Source: Prosapia bicincta (lineage: Eukaryota; Arthropoda; Insecta; Hemiptera; Cercopidae). Taken from it: a DNA stretch of 64,000 bases. Under the pieces are notes generated by a model. It ran no database searches and was not told where the DNA came from. It saw nothing but the letters and a program-made list of their open reading frames with translations. Shown piece by piece: positions 11,196 to 22,280 of this stretch (position 1 is the first letter of the stretch; each line of letters opens with the position of its first letter). A program made the position numbers and the translations under genes. Location: positions 135,379,731-135,443,730 of the forward strand of contig JBAIZL010000006.1 of the NCBI GenBank assembly GCA_036971475.1. The letters are read 5' to 3'.

Positions 11196-11700
11196 CATCT
11201 TGATTTCACTGATAGATCATACGTAATTATTCAAAGAAGTGAAAACTCATCAACTTATTAGGCTGATGTGTTTCAAAATCGTTATTCATCGATAAAGCCT
11301 AATCTGCTACTGGCAACATTGGCTCAAGATTGCGGACATGTGATTTATGGGTGTGGGATTTATGTGTGTAGGTTCTGCAGTTTAAAATATGTGTTTTTTG
11401 TGTTATGTGATGTTTGTATATTTCAAAATTGTCTGTATTAGTTAGTTTTTTACTACGGTTTGGGACATAGAGAATGTTTAAATAAGTGTGGATGTTTGTG
11501 TATGTGTGTTGGGAGTTTTGTATATGTATTGCATAGTTGGATTTTTTGTTTGTTTTTTTAATCCTTGATGTGTTCTTTGTATTTTACGTTAAATGGTCTA
11601 CTGGTTTGGCTAATGTAAGGCGAGGCCGTCGTTTGTATATACCAGATAGGTTATGTTTGTTGTTGACAGGGTTGTACAGTAGAGTCTCGATAATTTGAGG
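11196..11700 (-). pseudogene. Penelope-like element, GIY-YIG endonuclease relic
   Basis: On the minus strand from about 11690 to 11570 one reads NNKHNLSGIYK, a short scrambled stretch, then in another frame YISQTSRPFNVKYKEHIKD. This is the GIY...YIG...R...EH order of the Penelope endonuclease domain. An untranslated tail follows, then at 11300-11270 a hairpin with GAAACACATCAGCC and the AGGCT/AGCCT stem seen at other Penelope-like ends. Frameshifts make it inactive. Confidence 0.75.
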
Positions 11701-11767
11701 TAGATGGGACTGAGACCCCTTTGGATTACACAGAAATATGTTCCTGTGGATTAGAAAACATAGGTAT

Positions 11768-11955
11768 TTTCTTTGCATACCATATTAATATAAATATATC
11801 TTGGAAGCCTAACTCATTTCCTGTGCATACCTTACTGATATGAACATTTCTTTAAATCCCGACGGCTACCGTATTGATATAAACATTTATTAGAATCCCG
11901 ACTCATTTTCTTTGCATACCGTATTAATATAAACATATCTTGGAAATCTTACTTA
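11768..11955. repeat. Diverged tandem repeat, about 45-50 bp
   Basis: The motif TGCATACC(A/G)TATTAATATA, followed by AA(C/A)ATATCTTGGAA and CTCATTT, recurs about four times (near 11775, 11825, 11861 and 11913). Confidence 0.6.
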
Positions 11956-12492
11956 CTAGCCAACGCCCACCCTTGGCAGTTGAGCCATTTGGCGACGCGC
12001 TGACCAGTAGAGATGGGCATTCCTGAAGGTGGGACTGTTGTAATCCTGGACCCGGTCCAGGGCTGTGCAATCATTAAGGTGTTCGGCATTCATAAGTTCA
12101 CCACCACACAGCAGACACTCTGAGGTTGGTAGCACATGAATGCGGTGGAGGTGCGCAGCAAGGTAATCATGACCGGTCTTCAATCTGAAAGCTGCAACGC
12201 TAACAGATCGGGGCAAGTTTTGGTCAATTGGTCTATCCGTCACAAGACTTTCTCACCGCTTTCCTGCTGAGAGCTCCCTCTATCGACCGTGATTCCATTT
12301 TATGGTGGACGTCTTTATTACGGATCTGGAGGAATGTAGTGAATTCAGATGCTCGGGCTGGGGGAGGCTTGTTCCCTGCCTTGCTAGTTGATCAGCTTTT
12401 TCATTGCCAGTGATGTTTACATGGCTCGGGATCCACTGGAAATTAAGTACCCACCCTGAAAATAAAATTTCAGTAGAAACAATTCTTAGCAC
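11956..12492 (-). pseudogene. LINE retrotransposon C-terminal relic (RNase H plus zinc-finger tail)
   Basis: Two minus-strand blocks lie in the same frame, separated by two stops near 12280 and 12254. The upstream block has FQWIPSHVNITGNEKADQLA, the end of an RNase H domain (IPSHxxIxGNExAD). The downstream block has AFRLKTGHDYLAAHLHRI, then CLLCGG and AEHLNDC, a zinc-finger-like tail found after RNase H in I/R1/LOA-type LINEs. The upstream reverse transcriptase is not present. It differs from the LINE at 34179-37921. Confidence 0.82.
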
Positions 12493-13375
12493 TTGGAAAA
12501 TACGACTCTTGCAGAAGATCCAACAACAGAATGTTAAATAAAGGATTATTTCCCTTTTTATATCCTGTACCCATCGTTTATCAAGAGCTCTCCCATTTCA
12601 AAATTTGCAATTAACTTAATTTTTACATGAATTTTATTTCACCGTCTTGTATTTTTAGGTTGGTATTGGTGACACCATTTGAAGATGTCTTATCCCTCTT
12701 ATTCAAGTACTATATGTGAACTTTTGAGTTCCATAACAATTGTGCAAATACCATATTTCATAAAAGTCTTGAACTGTATTGGATTCTTTCCTAATTTTGT
12801 CATGATATTTGTCAAATGTCTTTTGTAGTGTTTGCAGCTCTACTTTTTACATTGTAATATTTTTGTAATACACTGTTATTACTAGATATAATAAAAAAAA
12901 GATTTTTCTCAAAATCCACTTAATTAGGATGACAATAACTTTTAAAATAACAAATAGAACTACTGATTGAACTATATTTATTAAGGATTTAAAAAATTAA
13001 AAATATAAACAAATATTATTTGTGTCATTGTAAAATTTGACTTGAATTGTTCATAAAATTGTGCATTCAGTATTGTTTACCGTTACGATAGCATAATGGT
13101 CTAGTTAGAATACCTTATGCAGGTAGAATACCTTAGTTAGAATATAAAAACAAAAAAAGTTGATAGAAGTGGAGGGTAATAATTTTTTTTTTAATTGTTG
13201 TTTTTTGTCAGCTGTCATACCATAGGCAAATAATTTGTGTTTAAAGAGTGATATTTGTTAATTAAAAAACAATATTTGTAAAAAAAACACACCTTGTACC
13301 TTAATATCTTGTAGCCATTAACACAGAATTTAAAGTAAAGGTCGTATTTTTTAATTTGAAATTGAACTTTTTATA
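12493..13375. other. Intron sequence, nothing recognised
   Basis: AT-rich. No exon-like, ORF or terminal-repeat signal seen. Confidence 0.4.
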
Positions 13376-13565
13376 ATAATCATCTTGAATTTACTGATTA
13401 AATTATAAGTAATTATTGTGTAACTAAAGAAAACTTTTTAACTTATTTGCTGACGGGTTTTGCAACAATTGTTCCATCAAGGGCCGGTTTTGTCAATGAA
13501 ACGATTGTTTTGAATCACGTCAGCTTCTAAGTTCAAAAGTTTTCACTCAGTTAAGCAGTATAAAC
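13376..13565. repeat. Fold-back repeat (CATCTTGAATTTACTGATTA family)
   Basis: The inverted halves GCTGACGGGTTTTGCAACAATT and AACGATTGTTTTGAATCACG (with CATCAAGG between) pair with each other. Similar units are at 940-1080, 11200-11300, 23700-23830 and 39340-39565. At 11200 and 23800 the unit forms the 3' side of a Penelope-like relic. Confidence 0.65.
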
Positions 13566-13706
13566 CTTACTTGATTTAAAATGACGGACACAACATCAGA
13601 ATCATTGTATATATGTATTAAAAGCTTGTAAGAGTTTAAGAGCAAAGTTTTTTATAGACATAAACTCTTTAATAATTCTTACAAATATGCCTGTGGGATT
13701 TTACAG

Positions 13707-14003
13707 GACATTATTAAGTTCAGCTCCAAGTGCGAGATTCCTACATACTGCCAGTTTCCTGAATGGTCTAATGTTAGTTTTTGGTGGTAATACTCATAAT
13801 GACACTGCACATTCGCATGGCGCAAAGTGTTACTCACGAGACTTCCTTGCCTATGATGTTACATGTGACTCCTGGTCTACTCTTTCCATTCCTACTGAGT
13901 TAAGGGCGGATTTGGCTAGGTTTGGACATTCTGCCAGTGTGTTTGAAAAGTCACTTTACATCTATGGTGGCTTCAATGGACAGATGCTAAATGATATGTT
14001 AAA
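13707..14003 (+). CDS. Atrn: Attractin-like gene, exon 3 of window (two kelch blades)
   Basis: This 99-residue exon holds two kelch blades and is the best diagnostic of the gene. The acceptor is TTTTACAG before G at 13707; that G completes the tryptophan codon from exon 2. The donor is TTAAA|GTAAGT. The peptide runs RFLHTASFLNGLMLVFGG, then NTHNDT, HGAKCYSRDFLAYDV, and RFGHSASV with YIYGGFNG. The block GGNTHNDT...HGAKC is characteristic of attractin, and NDT is a potential N-glycosylation site there. The exon ends in phase 2 and joins the PSI-type exon at 21549. Confidence 0.93.
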
Positions 14004-14556
14004 GTAAGTATATTGTTAGAACTGTACTTAAATCTTATGTAGTGTTTAATACTCTGAACTACCCATTTTTGTCTGTCAGCTTATACATGGTAACTATTTG
14101 AATATATAAATATAAATCACTTCATCCTTTTTGGTATTTATTTATTTAGAAGATGTCTACTGGCCACAAGTAAGGTATATAAATCTCCTTTATTTTTAAG
14201 TGGTCCATTTTATAAGTCTCATACAAGACATTGTTGAGTGTCTTTTCTGGTGTATAATATACCCAAATCCTCAAAGCTACAAATTTTATAATGGTCATAC
14301 AACCCTACTAATTTGTCTCTACACACAGGATATCAGAATCTCTAAAGCCACCCATTTAATAGGTTTCTTACTATATGTCTTATCTGTTCACTTACTAACA
14401 CTTATCTGTAAGTGTTACCCTTTTTTATAAGGGCCATACAAGCCATACTAAAGTATCTGTACTTGCCAAATAATGTACTCGAGCCACCAAAGTTACCCTT
14501 TAACTATTTTGTACTAAAGTTTCTGTTTTATAGTTCTTTTTTCAGTATAGAAAATA
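14004..14556. other. Intron sequence, nothing recognised
   Basis: AT-rich intron between exon 3 and the mariner-type element. No gene-like signal. Confidence 0.4.
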
Positions 14557-14649
14557 CAGGGTGACCGAATAAAACCAGACGTTTAAAAACATTATTATTA
14601 CTCATTTATTATTTGGTTAATTAAAACCTATATTATATTAAAATATTTA

Positions 14650-15500
14650 TCTCCTCTACCATTTAAATCCCAAAGAAAAAAATCACAACAGCTCAAATCT
14701 GGCGACCATGGAGGCCATGGGATATCACTAATATGCGAAATGAGCCTTCATGAAAACGTACCACGGCCATTGCATCTTGAAAAGTGTGTGTAGTGGACAC
14801 CATCTTGCTGGAAATAAACATTGTTTTTGTTGAGTAAGCAGAACCATTTGAATGAAAATGAACCTCATCACTCATAACCATTATTGCATTTTCATGTTCT
14901 TCAAGCAACATTTGCATATGAACAGCAACATCCTCATGTTGGTAATAATCTCCTTCTTATAACATTTTAGTTACGCACATCTTGTATGAATGAAATATTA
15001 GGTCTTTGTTCTTATAACATTTTAGTTACGCACATCTTGTATGAATGAAATATTAGGTCTTTGTTCTTATAACATCTGAGTTACGCACATCTTGTATGAA
15101 TGAAATATGTCTTTTTGCAAAATTTTTTGTACTGATTTACGAGTTAGGCATAATTTATGAGCGTGTCTTCTTGTCAATCGACTTGGGCTACGAATCAAAG
15201 TCTACCTGTCCATTTCAGTGTTTTGCGGCATCCTAGCAGACTTATTTCGACCAGGGGACATCTTTTTTAGAAAACTTCCTGTTTTCTTAAGTTGTTAACC
15301 CAGAGAATCGTATTCCGGCTGGGAATAATATCATGGCATCCAAGATCAAAGTGAACATGAAAAAGCCGCTGCATAACTGTGATAGACTCACTGTTTCGCA
15401 CCTAGACATCGTAAGCAAACATACCATGTTGTATCGTCCACTGCTCCATGAATAATGAAATAGTATCATGTGCAGAGGTGCACAATTGCAGTCGTCCTCC
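14650..15500 (-). pseudogene. Mariner/IS630-type transposase relic
   Basis: The clearest block, at 14693-14917 on the minus strand, has VMSDEVHFHSNGSAYSTKT followed by a short stretch and HTFQDAMAVVRFHEG. The family signature is a (F/M)SDEAHFHLNG(Y/F)VNKQN catalytic-aspartate block, common in insect genomes. The rest is frameshifted. A second relic of the same superfamily is at 50580-51110. Confidence 0.7.
14953..15110. repeat. 57-bp tandem repeat, three copies
   Basis: TTCTTATAACATTTTAGTTA followed by CGCACATCTTGTATGAATGA recurs at a spacing of about 57 bp. The first two copies are almost identical. It lies inside the mariner-type element. Confidence 0.9.
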
Positions 15501-15564
15501 AAGCAACGGTTGTTGCATGTGTACTAACCATTTCAAAAATGTCCAGGTTTATCAGTCACCCTCA

Positions 15565-16947
15565 ATAATAAAGTAGCCTAGAGAAATTCAAGTGTGTGCT
15601 GTGATCTATATTTATTACTCTATTATTATTGGTGTAGTCATATTGATAGATTATGGTGATGCATGATGGAAAGATTAGTAATTGTAGAGCAAAGTGTAAC
15701 GCATTTAGGTAATTCTTAAGGAATTTAGATGTTGAATATTGCAGTTATCTGTTACATAATTAATTAAGTGACCTGCAAAGTCAAGAATTAAATTGAACTA
15801 AAGAATGGTGCATTCAATAAATTTACCAATTATTTCAAACTAAAATAAATCAAATTTTAATATACAAATTACAGAAAAGATAAAAAGAAAATACATTTGA
15901 AACGTTTACACTGTTTTAGATCCGGTTTTACATTCGTTTAACATGTTAAGAATTTATGCAAACATTTTTACTATTTTAGAATTGATGGCATTGACATATG
16001 ATATCCACAAGGAGATTTCTTCTACATAAAATAAAATATATTTCAATTTAATTTATGTAACAGTTGAAAAATTGATATTGCATCATATGAATTAATCATA
16101 ACTTCCTGCATTAATAAAATATGAAAACTTGTACTATTTTGCCGGTGGCCAGTTAAATTTTGATTTTGTACAACATGGTTCCTGGATCAGACCTTGCCAT
16201 TATTCATTTTGGATTCGTGTTGCTAGGACCCTCGTCCCATGTTGAATAATCAGTGATGAAACATTTTTTTATAAAATAATAAAGAAAACTTTTAAACACT
16301 TCTGTACATATTTTATTTTAAATTAAATCAAAACGGTTAAAAAAAATCTATTTTTGCTACCGATGTGCTTTCGGTTCCAAGACCAAAAAAGGAAGAGAGA
16401 TATTTAAAGCCTACGTAGCGAGTTCTGACCTTTTGCGCAACTTCCCGGCGCATTTCTAAAAAAAAGGCTTGTAGAAATCATATCTCAACCAGTATTGCGA
16501 TACATAGAATTATAATTTACAATATTTTTTTAATTTATATTTTTAAACTAATATCGTGGTTGTTTTCTGATGCTGCTGCAATATGTAACATTTTTGCCTA
16601 AAATAACGTTACAAAAGTAGAAAGGCGTAAAGATAATAATGACTTACAAGTTCGCTAATCTTGGTTTCAGAAAAATAGTTTAGTGTAGTTTATTCTTGTA
16701 TTTAAAATAAGTTCATGCTAAGGTTAAGTAGTCGTGATTTAAAAAGATTAAATAATTATAACCTTCATATAGGATGAAAGAGATCTTCTTGAGATACCTA
16801 GGCCTACCCATATAGGATGAAAGAGATCTTCTTGAGATAACTAGGCCTACCCTTCATGATGGCATAATTTTGCCTGATCCTAGTATCAGGGAGCGTTATA
16901 TCTTTTCCTTGAACTATCAGAATCCAAACTACTCCTCGTTATTCTTA
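15565..16947. other. Intron sequence with one short duplication
   Basis: The only structure seen is a direct duplication at 16765-16853 (CATATAGGATGAAAGAGATC ... CTAGGCCTACCC, offset about 48 bp). Otherwise AT-rich without gene signal. Confidence 0.45.
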
Positions 16948-18634
16948 CAGTAGAATCTCTCTAATTCGTCACAATCGGGACTGCCACGAATTCAAGAAAA
17001 AGACAAATTACAGAAGTTGTGAAATTAACAGGAATTGTGGGTAAACATTAATACATAAATAGGTATATAGTGTAATTAACACGTTCAGCACAACTACCGT
17101 ACCGGCACGCTCTGGGTTCTCTTGCGAGGCACTGAGAGCGTGCCGGTGCGTTCCCTGCTTCCTTTCTGAGAGACGGTGAGCGAACCGGCATGCTCACTCC
17201 CAGTCTAATTAAAACTTCTCTAATGTCGATAAGTGTTTGTATAATGGTTTGATTTTTACGTCAGTGCCTCAGTAGAGTTTGGAGAACATTTTGCCCGAGT
17301 AGTTTTGAAATCCGACCATCCCAAGTTAACTTTTTGATGCTTCAACTGAAACAATGCTTCAGGGAGTTTTATGAACAGATTTAATTTGGTATAACTTCTA
17401 TATTTTAATGGTTTTTTTAGTTTTAACCACTTAACACGTCAAAATATCTGGTAAAAACAATGATCATAAAATAAACTAAGCTCTCTGTACTAACGCAAGA
17501 ATAAACGATAACTGTCCTCTTAGAGTGAATGAACGTACTGGAGGTGGGAACAGACTATTGTAAATAAGACTAATGGACAAAATCCTTGGACGCCCGAAAA
17601 CCTAATGTCTCATCATAAGATTGTAGTAAACAAATGTAGCTAATCTCGGCTATAAATAGTCTAGGACGTGACATACATTATCTATGTCTGCATTTACATT
17701 ATCGATCTCTATCACTTTGTGAAACACATGACACAATCAGAAACAAATATTCCGAGTTGAACGTTGAGTGGTTAATGTTAGTTTGTAGTATATTTTAGTA
17801 GTAGGTACTTTAGATTTTTATGTAAATTATCTTTTTTCCTCTGTCTTTTTTATTGAGTTTTATTATCTTTCATACAGTGTTTTATCATTTGTATTGGTTG
17901 ATATTTTATACAAACTTACTCTTTTTATTGTGACCTGATAAATAAAACAATATTTTAATGTCTAATACACTGTTTTGATGTCCCCAATAAACCTGTATAT
18001 AGTAGAAATAATATTATTGAAATGAAAACAATGGACACAGTAGTTAGATGCAACAACAAACTATGCAATCCGCATAACATTTCCATCTTTCCACTGCCAG
18101 GGACGGCGAGCACACCGGCACGCTCCCAATTTTTACAATTATATAAAGTGTTAAAATTTTTTTTACTAAATTTCCCGTGTATAACTAAGCATTTAAGTAT
18201 AGATTTTGAGATAAAACAATGCCGTCAGTGTGGAAGTTAACGAATAAAAGAGACAGTAGTTTGATGAGATCTCCAATATCGCCGCCGTGCTGAATGTGTT
18301 AATGTTGTACTTACACTATTTATGTCGGCCGAAATAATCAACACCATTACTATTACTACAACATTATAAAAACACTAGTTGCCTGCAGTATAGATAAATA
18401 CAGAACTTTACTCTTGTTTCATAAAAAGCACAAAAACATATTACAGTGTCTTGTAAGAACAATAACACTAGCAAGAAAAAATATGATATAATAAATCTAT
18501 TTACGTTTAAAAAAAAGTTTGTTATTTTCTTCTGTACAAAAGAATTCTTTTCTGATAGTGCCATCATTACTTTATGGTGTTTGTTATTACTGTGATTAAT
18601 ACCAATACGGTGACGAATTAGAGAGTTTCTACTG
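16948..18634. mobile_element. Tigger-ended MITE carrying a nested insertion
   Basis: The ends CAGTAGAATCTCTCTAATTC (left) and GAATTAGAGAGTTTCTACTG (right) are inverted and each flanked by TA. The left terminal sequence resembles that at 829-920. The 1.7 kb span includes a nested TTAA-flanked element (17080-18298). Without it the MITE is about 0.47 kb. No transposase is seen. Confidence 0.88.
17080..18298. mobile_element. TTAA-flanked (piggyBac-type) non-autonomous element, nested
   Basis: The ends CACGTTCAGCAC and GTGCTGAATGTG are inverted and sit between two TTAA sites (17076-17079 and 18299-18302), the hallmark of piggyBac-type insertion. Internal sub-repeats of the type CCGGCACGCTC occur near both ends and are unusually GC-rich for this region. 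No piggyBac transposase was recognised. Confidence 0.78.
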
Positions 18635-19217
18635 TATAGGATAGTGAGGGTGGTTGGGTGTCATTTTATAGACTGCTCCCAACCCTGTTCCTGTCCATCC
18701 TATATGATAAGTCATATCATAAATACAACCAAAATGTGCATTTACCATTGTTTAGTAGGTTCAGGATAGACCTGCCTGATTAATCAGAATATTATAGCAG
18801 AAAGGTAAGTGGCCTTCGCTACATTTCAAGCACTCATTATTACTTTAGGTTTGGCTAAGTATTAACTTTCATGGCCAAGTTGACTTGAGGGTTGAAAACA
18901 TTTAGAAATTATTTAGCACTACCAGCGACTTGAATCAGAATTGTTAGGTTAGTTAGTAGTTAAGTAGGTATAATTGTGAAGAATAGTAATAAACATAGTG
19001 ACTCTAAAGATAGTACTTGTAAAATATCTATTACAAGAACTCAATATCTATTGAATATATTTGAATATAAACCAATAAAAAAATTAGTTCTTAAAATTTT
19101 ATTAAACCAGGTTCAAAACGGTTTCCATTTACTTGGTAAATGAAATGAAGTTCACACTGTGTAATTTCATGATTAACAAAAGTTAAATTAGAGGAATTTT
19201 TTTAAAACTTGAAAATA
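18635..19217. other. Intron sequence, nothing recognised
   Basis: AT-rich, no gene-like signal. Confidence 0.4.
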
Positions 19218-19964
19218 CAGTAAAACCTCGTATACCTGGAACCTCTGATATCCGGACGTAATATGAAAATAAAATAAGCTTCTTTATTCCACAAAGCGCC
19301 TTGTTCTCGGGCCAGTCTCTGGCACCAGCAGTCAGCTCTTTGTTCTTTCTCGACACAGCCAGTTTTGCTTGAGTCTCTGTATTGTTCAATTCACTAATGT
19401 TCTACAGATTGGTTTATTGCCCAACTTAATCAGTTGTGTTTGAGTCTCTGTATCAGTTATGTTTAGATGTCTGACAGAAGGTCAATGGGCCATAAATATC
19501 TTTCTTTATTTATCCTGTAAGTTTTGAGATTCGATAAATATCCCTTAGAAAGCATAGACATCTAGTCTTGAGCTTGACATATCTGAAAATAAACTCTCTT
19601 GAAGCAAACAAATCAATCAAACCATGGTGGCATTCATGATTAGCTGGGCTGGTCCTGATACTCGCTACTGATAAATTTTTGTGACTAGCTGACCTAGCAG
19701 GTAAACCTCAGTGGGTTAAGGAACTGTACATAAAAGCATATAACTAAATTGTATGTACAGTTCTATACTACTATTAAAATATAATTACAATCTTCCATAA
19801 GTGTAACTTATGTACGTAAAACAATCATACATGTACTTCCAATTGGAATGGTTGTGATTATGTAGTACAGATGTACATCATTACATAACCTCTTCCATAT
19901 CCAGATTTTTCTTTATCCAATTCCGGCCATTGCCACATTGATCCAGATATGAGAGGTTTTACTA
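19218..19964. mobile_element. Tigger-ended MITE with inserted dispersed repeat
   Basis: The left end CAGTAAAACCTCGTATACC and the right end, reversed, TAGTAAAACCTCTCATATC are flanked by TA. Sub-repeats near both ends read CTGATATCCGGA and TATCCAGAT. Positions 19450-19716 match the repeat family also found at 40812-41395 and 59452-60024. Confidence 0.8.
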
Positions 19965-20143
19965 TACACTTAGGCTGGCCACAAGGTTGTATTTTCTACA
20001 ACTAGGTAACCACAGTTCCAAAAGTAGATGTTCAGTAGTGTGAAAAAAATTTATATTTGATTTGTTCTCAGTTTGTTCATTGTATATTGTGGTGTTTTTA
20101 TTTTATATTGTGGTGTGTTAATAAACTTTATATCACTCTAGTG

Positions 20144-20482
20144 CAGTGGCTCCCAACCTTTTTCATTTCATGTACCCCCTATTCCTTGTCGTAGTTGAGA
20201 TAAAGAGTGGTTGTATTTGTATTATTCGCCTAAATCTGGAATAGATGTTTCCCATTGCTATTTATTCTGTGCTTTTAATCACACACAAACATACAAGCTC
20301 CACACAATTTCCTATCAATAACACATCAACTATCTTGTCAACTACTAGTGTAACCTCGTATTTGTTTCAAATCTAAATTGTGAAATATTGATCTCTGCCA
20401 TTACTGGTATTATTTTCGCATACCACCCGACAGGCTTCTACGTACCCCTGAGGGTACAAGTACCACAGGTTGGTAACCACTA
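20144..20482. mobile_element. hAT-type MITE
   Basis: The inverted ends CAGTGGCTCCCAACC and GGTTGGTAACCACTA are flanked by an 8-bp direct repeat, CTCTAGTG (20136-20143) and CTCCAGTG (20483-20490), with one mismatch. An 8-bp duplication and CAGTGG ends are typical of hAT elements. Length is 339 bp with no coding capacity. Confidence 0.85.
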
Positions 20483-20814
20483 CTCCAGTGTATTGATGTG
20501 GATGTTTCTAGGTTGTGGATGTTGTCTCTGTTTCTAGTATGTGATTAGCAAAAAGTGAGTGTTATTTTTAACTGGGCCAGTGTATGTGCCCCATGAATTT
20601 TTGTTAAAACTTCTGACTGTTTGCCTAGTGTTGGATTTATTATAGTCTGTATAGTTTAGTTTGTGTACCTTACTTCTTCAAACTATCTTCTTGCTTCAAT
20701 CGATGCTGACCAGTTTAACGTCTTAAAAAGTGATGAAGAAGGATAGCTTCTCGAAAGTATCTCCTTTCCTTATTAATAAAGCAATTACTTCTTGTGCAGG
20801 AGGTCTTGCCTCGT

Positions 20815-21425
20815 CTATTAAAAACTTGAAAAATGGGATACTGTTTGTTGTAACCTAAATGAAAGGCAGAAGCATTACCTAGTAAAAATTACCTTCTTTA
20901 ATGTGTTCATGGTATCTGTGGCTACCCATAGAGCCTTGAATTTCTCAAAAGGGATAATCACAATTAAGAGATTTGATGTATGTTCCTATCAATGAAATCA
21001 AGTCTGAACTGTCATCTCGGTTAGTTAAAGATGTTGTGCCTAGGATGAAGACAGAGAAAGGCGAGAAAGTTCCAATAGCCTTGTTTTTTCTCACACTTGG
21101 GAAACCAAAGATTCTCAACTTTATTGAGAATCTTTTGTAGGTGACCAAAAGCTTTTAGTGAGGTCACATATGAATAACCCTCGGCGATAGTTCAAGTGTC
21201 ATTGTTTGTGATACATGAGTTCTTCCTGTTTAAAGCAGAGCTTATACAACCAATATAGCATTGAGATCTTGCGTTAATATTTCAAACTGCTCTTACTGCA
21301 TGCTGATCACCCGGCACAATTTTATAATTGTCCAAACTTTAAGGAGGAGAAGGCTATCTTGGGCTTTTATAGCTTAAGAGAGGATATCATTTACAGATCC
21401 TGAGAAATCTTTAAAGCTACCCAAC
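20815..21425 (+). pseudogene. LINE ORF1 (gag-like) relic
   Basis: Plus-strand blocks in shifting frames read LNFSKGIIT, then MYVPINEIKSELSSRLVKDV, VPRMKTEKGEKVPIALFF, LTLGKPKILNFIENLL and EVTYE*PSAIVQ. Later blocks near 21300-21420 read CPNFKEEKAILGFYSLRED. This order (an RRM-like segment followed by a cysteine/histidine knuckle region) is that of ORF1 proteins of Jockey/I-type LINEs. Several stops and frameshifts are present. It ends next to the duplicated piece of attractin exon 4. Confidence 0.72.
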
Positions 21426-21433
21426 CAAGGGAT

Positions 21434-21534
21434 CTGTTTAAATTTTCAACCTGGTGTTAAGTATGTGTGGCAGCGTCAGAATATCACGTAATGTGTGCTT
21501 CTTACTTCAATACAAACACTACATGAGAAAGTCA
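21434..21534 (+). pseudogene. Decayed partial tandem copy of attractin exon 4
   Basis: About 101 bp match the exon at 21591-21690 with an offset of 157 bp. Shared words include CTGTTTAAA, TGTGTGGCAGCGT and ACTTCAATACAAACACTACA. In the exon's frame the copy reads PGVKYVWQRQNIT then a stop. The key cysteine (KCVW to KYVW) is lost. It has no usable donor. It therefore lies in the intron as a dead pseudo-exon. Confidence 0.88.
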
Positions 21535-21548
21535 TTTTTCAATTTCAG

Positions 21549-21716
21549 ATACACTCCAGGAACATGTGAGAGTTTGAAGAGCCAAGCAAACTGTTTAAAC
21601 GTTCGACCTGGTGTAAAGTGTGTGTGGCAGCGTAAGAACACTAGTAAATGTGTGCCTCTTACTTCAATACAAACACTACATGAGAGTGTCAATGATTCTG
21701 ACCAACAGAATTACCT
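21549..21716 (+). CDS. Atrn: Attractin-like gene, exon 4 of window (PSI-like cysteine module)
   Basis: The exon encodes about 56 residues directly after the propeller. It uses the acceptor AATTTCAG and the donor TTACCT|GTAAGT; phase 2 matches on both sides. The peptide begins KYTPGTCESL and contains VRPGVKCVWQ followed by a late cysteine. Attractins have a matching segment here (C...GPGIRCVW...C). This is a first, short PSI-like unit with cysteines at CESL, ANC, KCVW and KCV. About 15 bp upstream of the exon is a decayed partial copy of the same exon (21434-21534). A LINE ORF1 relic lies just before that. The next intron is the largest in the window, 25.5 kb. Confidence 0.9.
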
Positions 21717-22280
21717 GTAAGTATTGTTTTTATATGAAGAATGTTTAACCATGTTTTCTGTTATTTTGTGTAGTTATTTTTTGAGGAAAGAATGAAAAAA
21801 ATATTTTATTCTGTATAAAAACATGTTGTTTAAAATTGAATTTCGGAAATACTAGCCATTATAGTTGTATAATCATTACTTTTCATGCATTCACTATAAT
21901 TAAAACATGATAAAATTTATTTAATATTATTTTTGCTGTAATGAAATATTAATGAGTTTTTAGTTGCTCACTATTTGGATGCTGGGTAGCTTTCTGCAGT
22001 ATGCACTTATATTACTAAAACAATAATAAAGTCTAAATTATTGTGAACTATTTACTATCTTAGCCAATAGGTAAGATATTAGTAAAAGATGGGCTGAAGA
22101 TAGGTGGAAGTCTAAACAAACAAAAATAATAAAATAAAACCTGACAGCTATTTAGTAATGTTACTATTGGACGTGTTACAGATGATGCTACATAGATGTC
22201 AACCATTGCAATGTAATAATGCTAATGTTATCAGCATCACCATACAAAACTAATATTTACTGCTTATATCTTAAATCTAT
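21717..22280. other. Intron sequence, nothing recognised
   Basis: Start of the 25.5 kb intron. AT-rich, no structure seen. Confidence 0.4.

Larger units (their letters stand above)
14557..15564 (-). mobile_element. Mariner/IS630-type element with terminal repeats, inactive
   Basis: The left end reads CAGGGTGACCGAATAAAACC. The right end, reversed, reads TGAGGGTGACTGATAAACCT. Inside, the minus strand encodes a broken transposase (next entry). Length is 1.0 kb. A 57-bp unit (TAGTTACGCACATCTTGTAT) is repeated three times at 14953-15110. Confidence 0.82.

Noticed and set aside
20700..20830. GTGATGAAGAAG...CTTCTCGAAAG looks like another hammerhead-like core.
   Set aside because: C3 is G and stem I cannot be formed with the sequence after GAAA.
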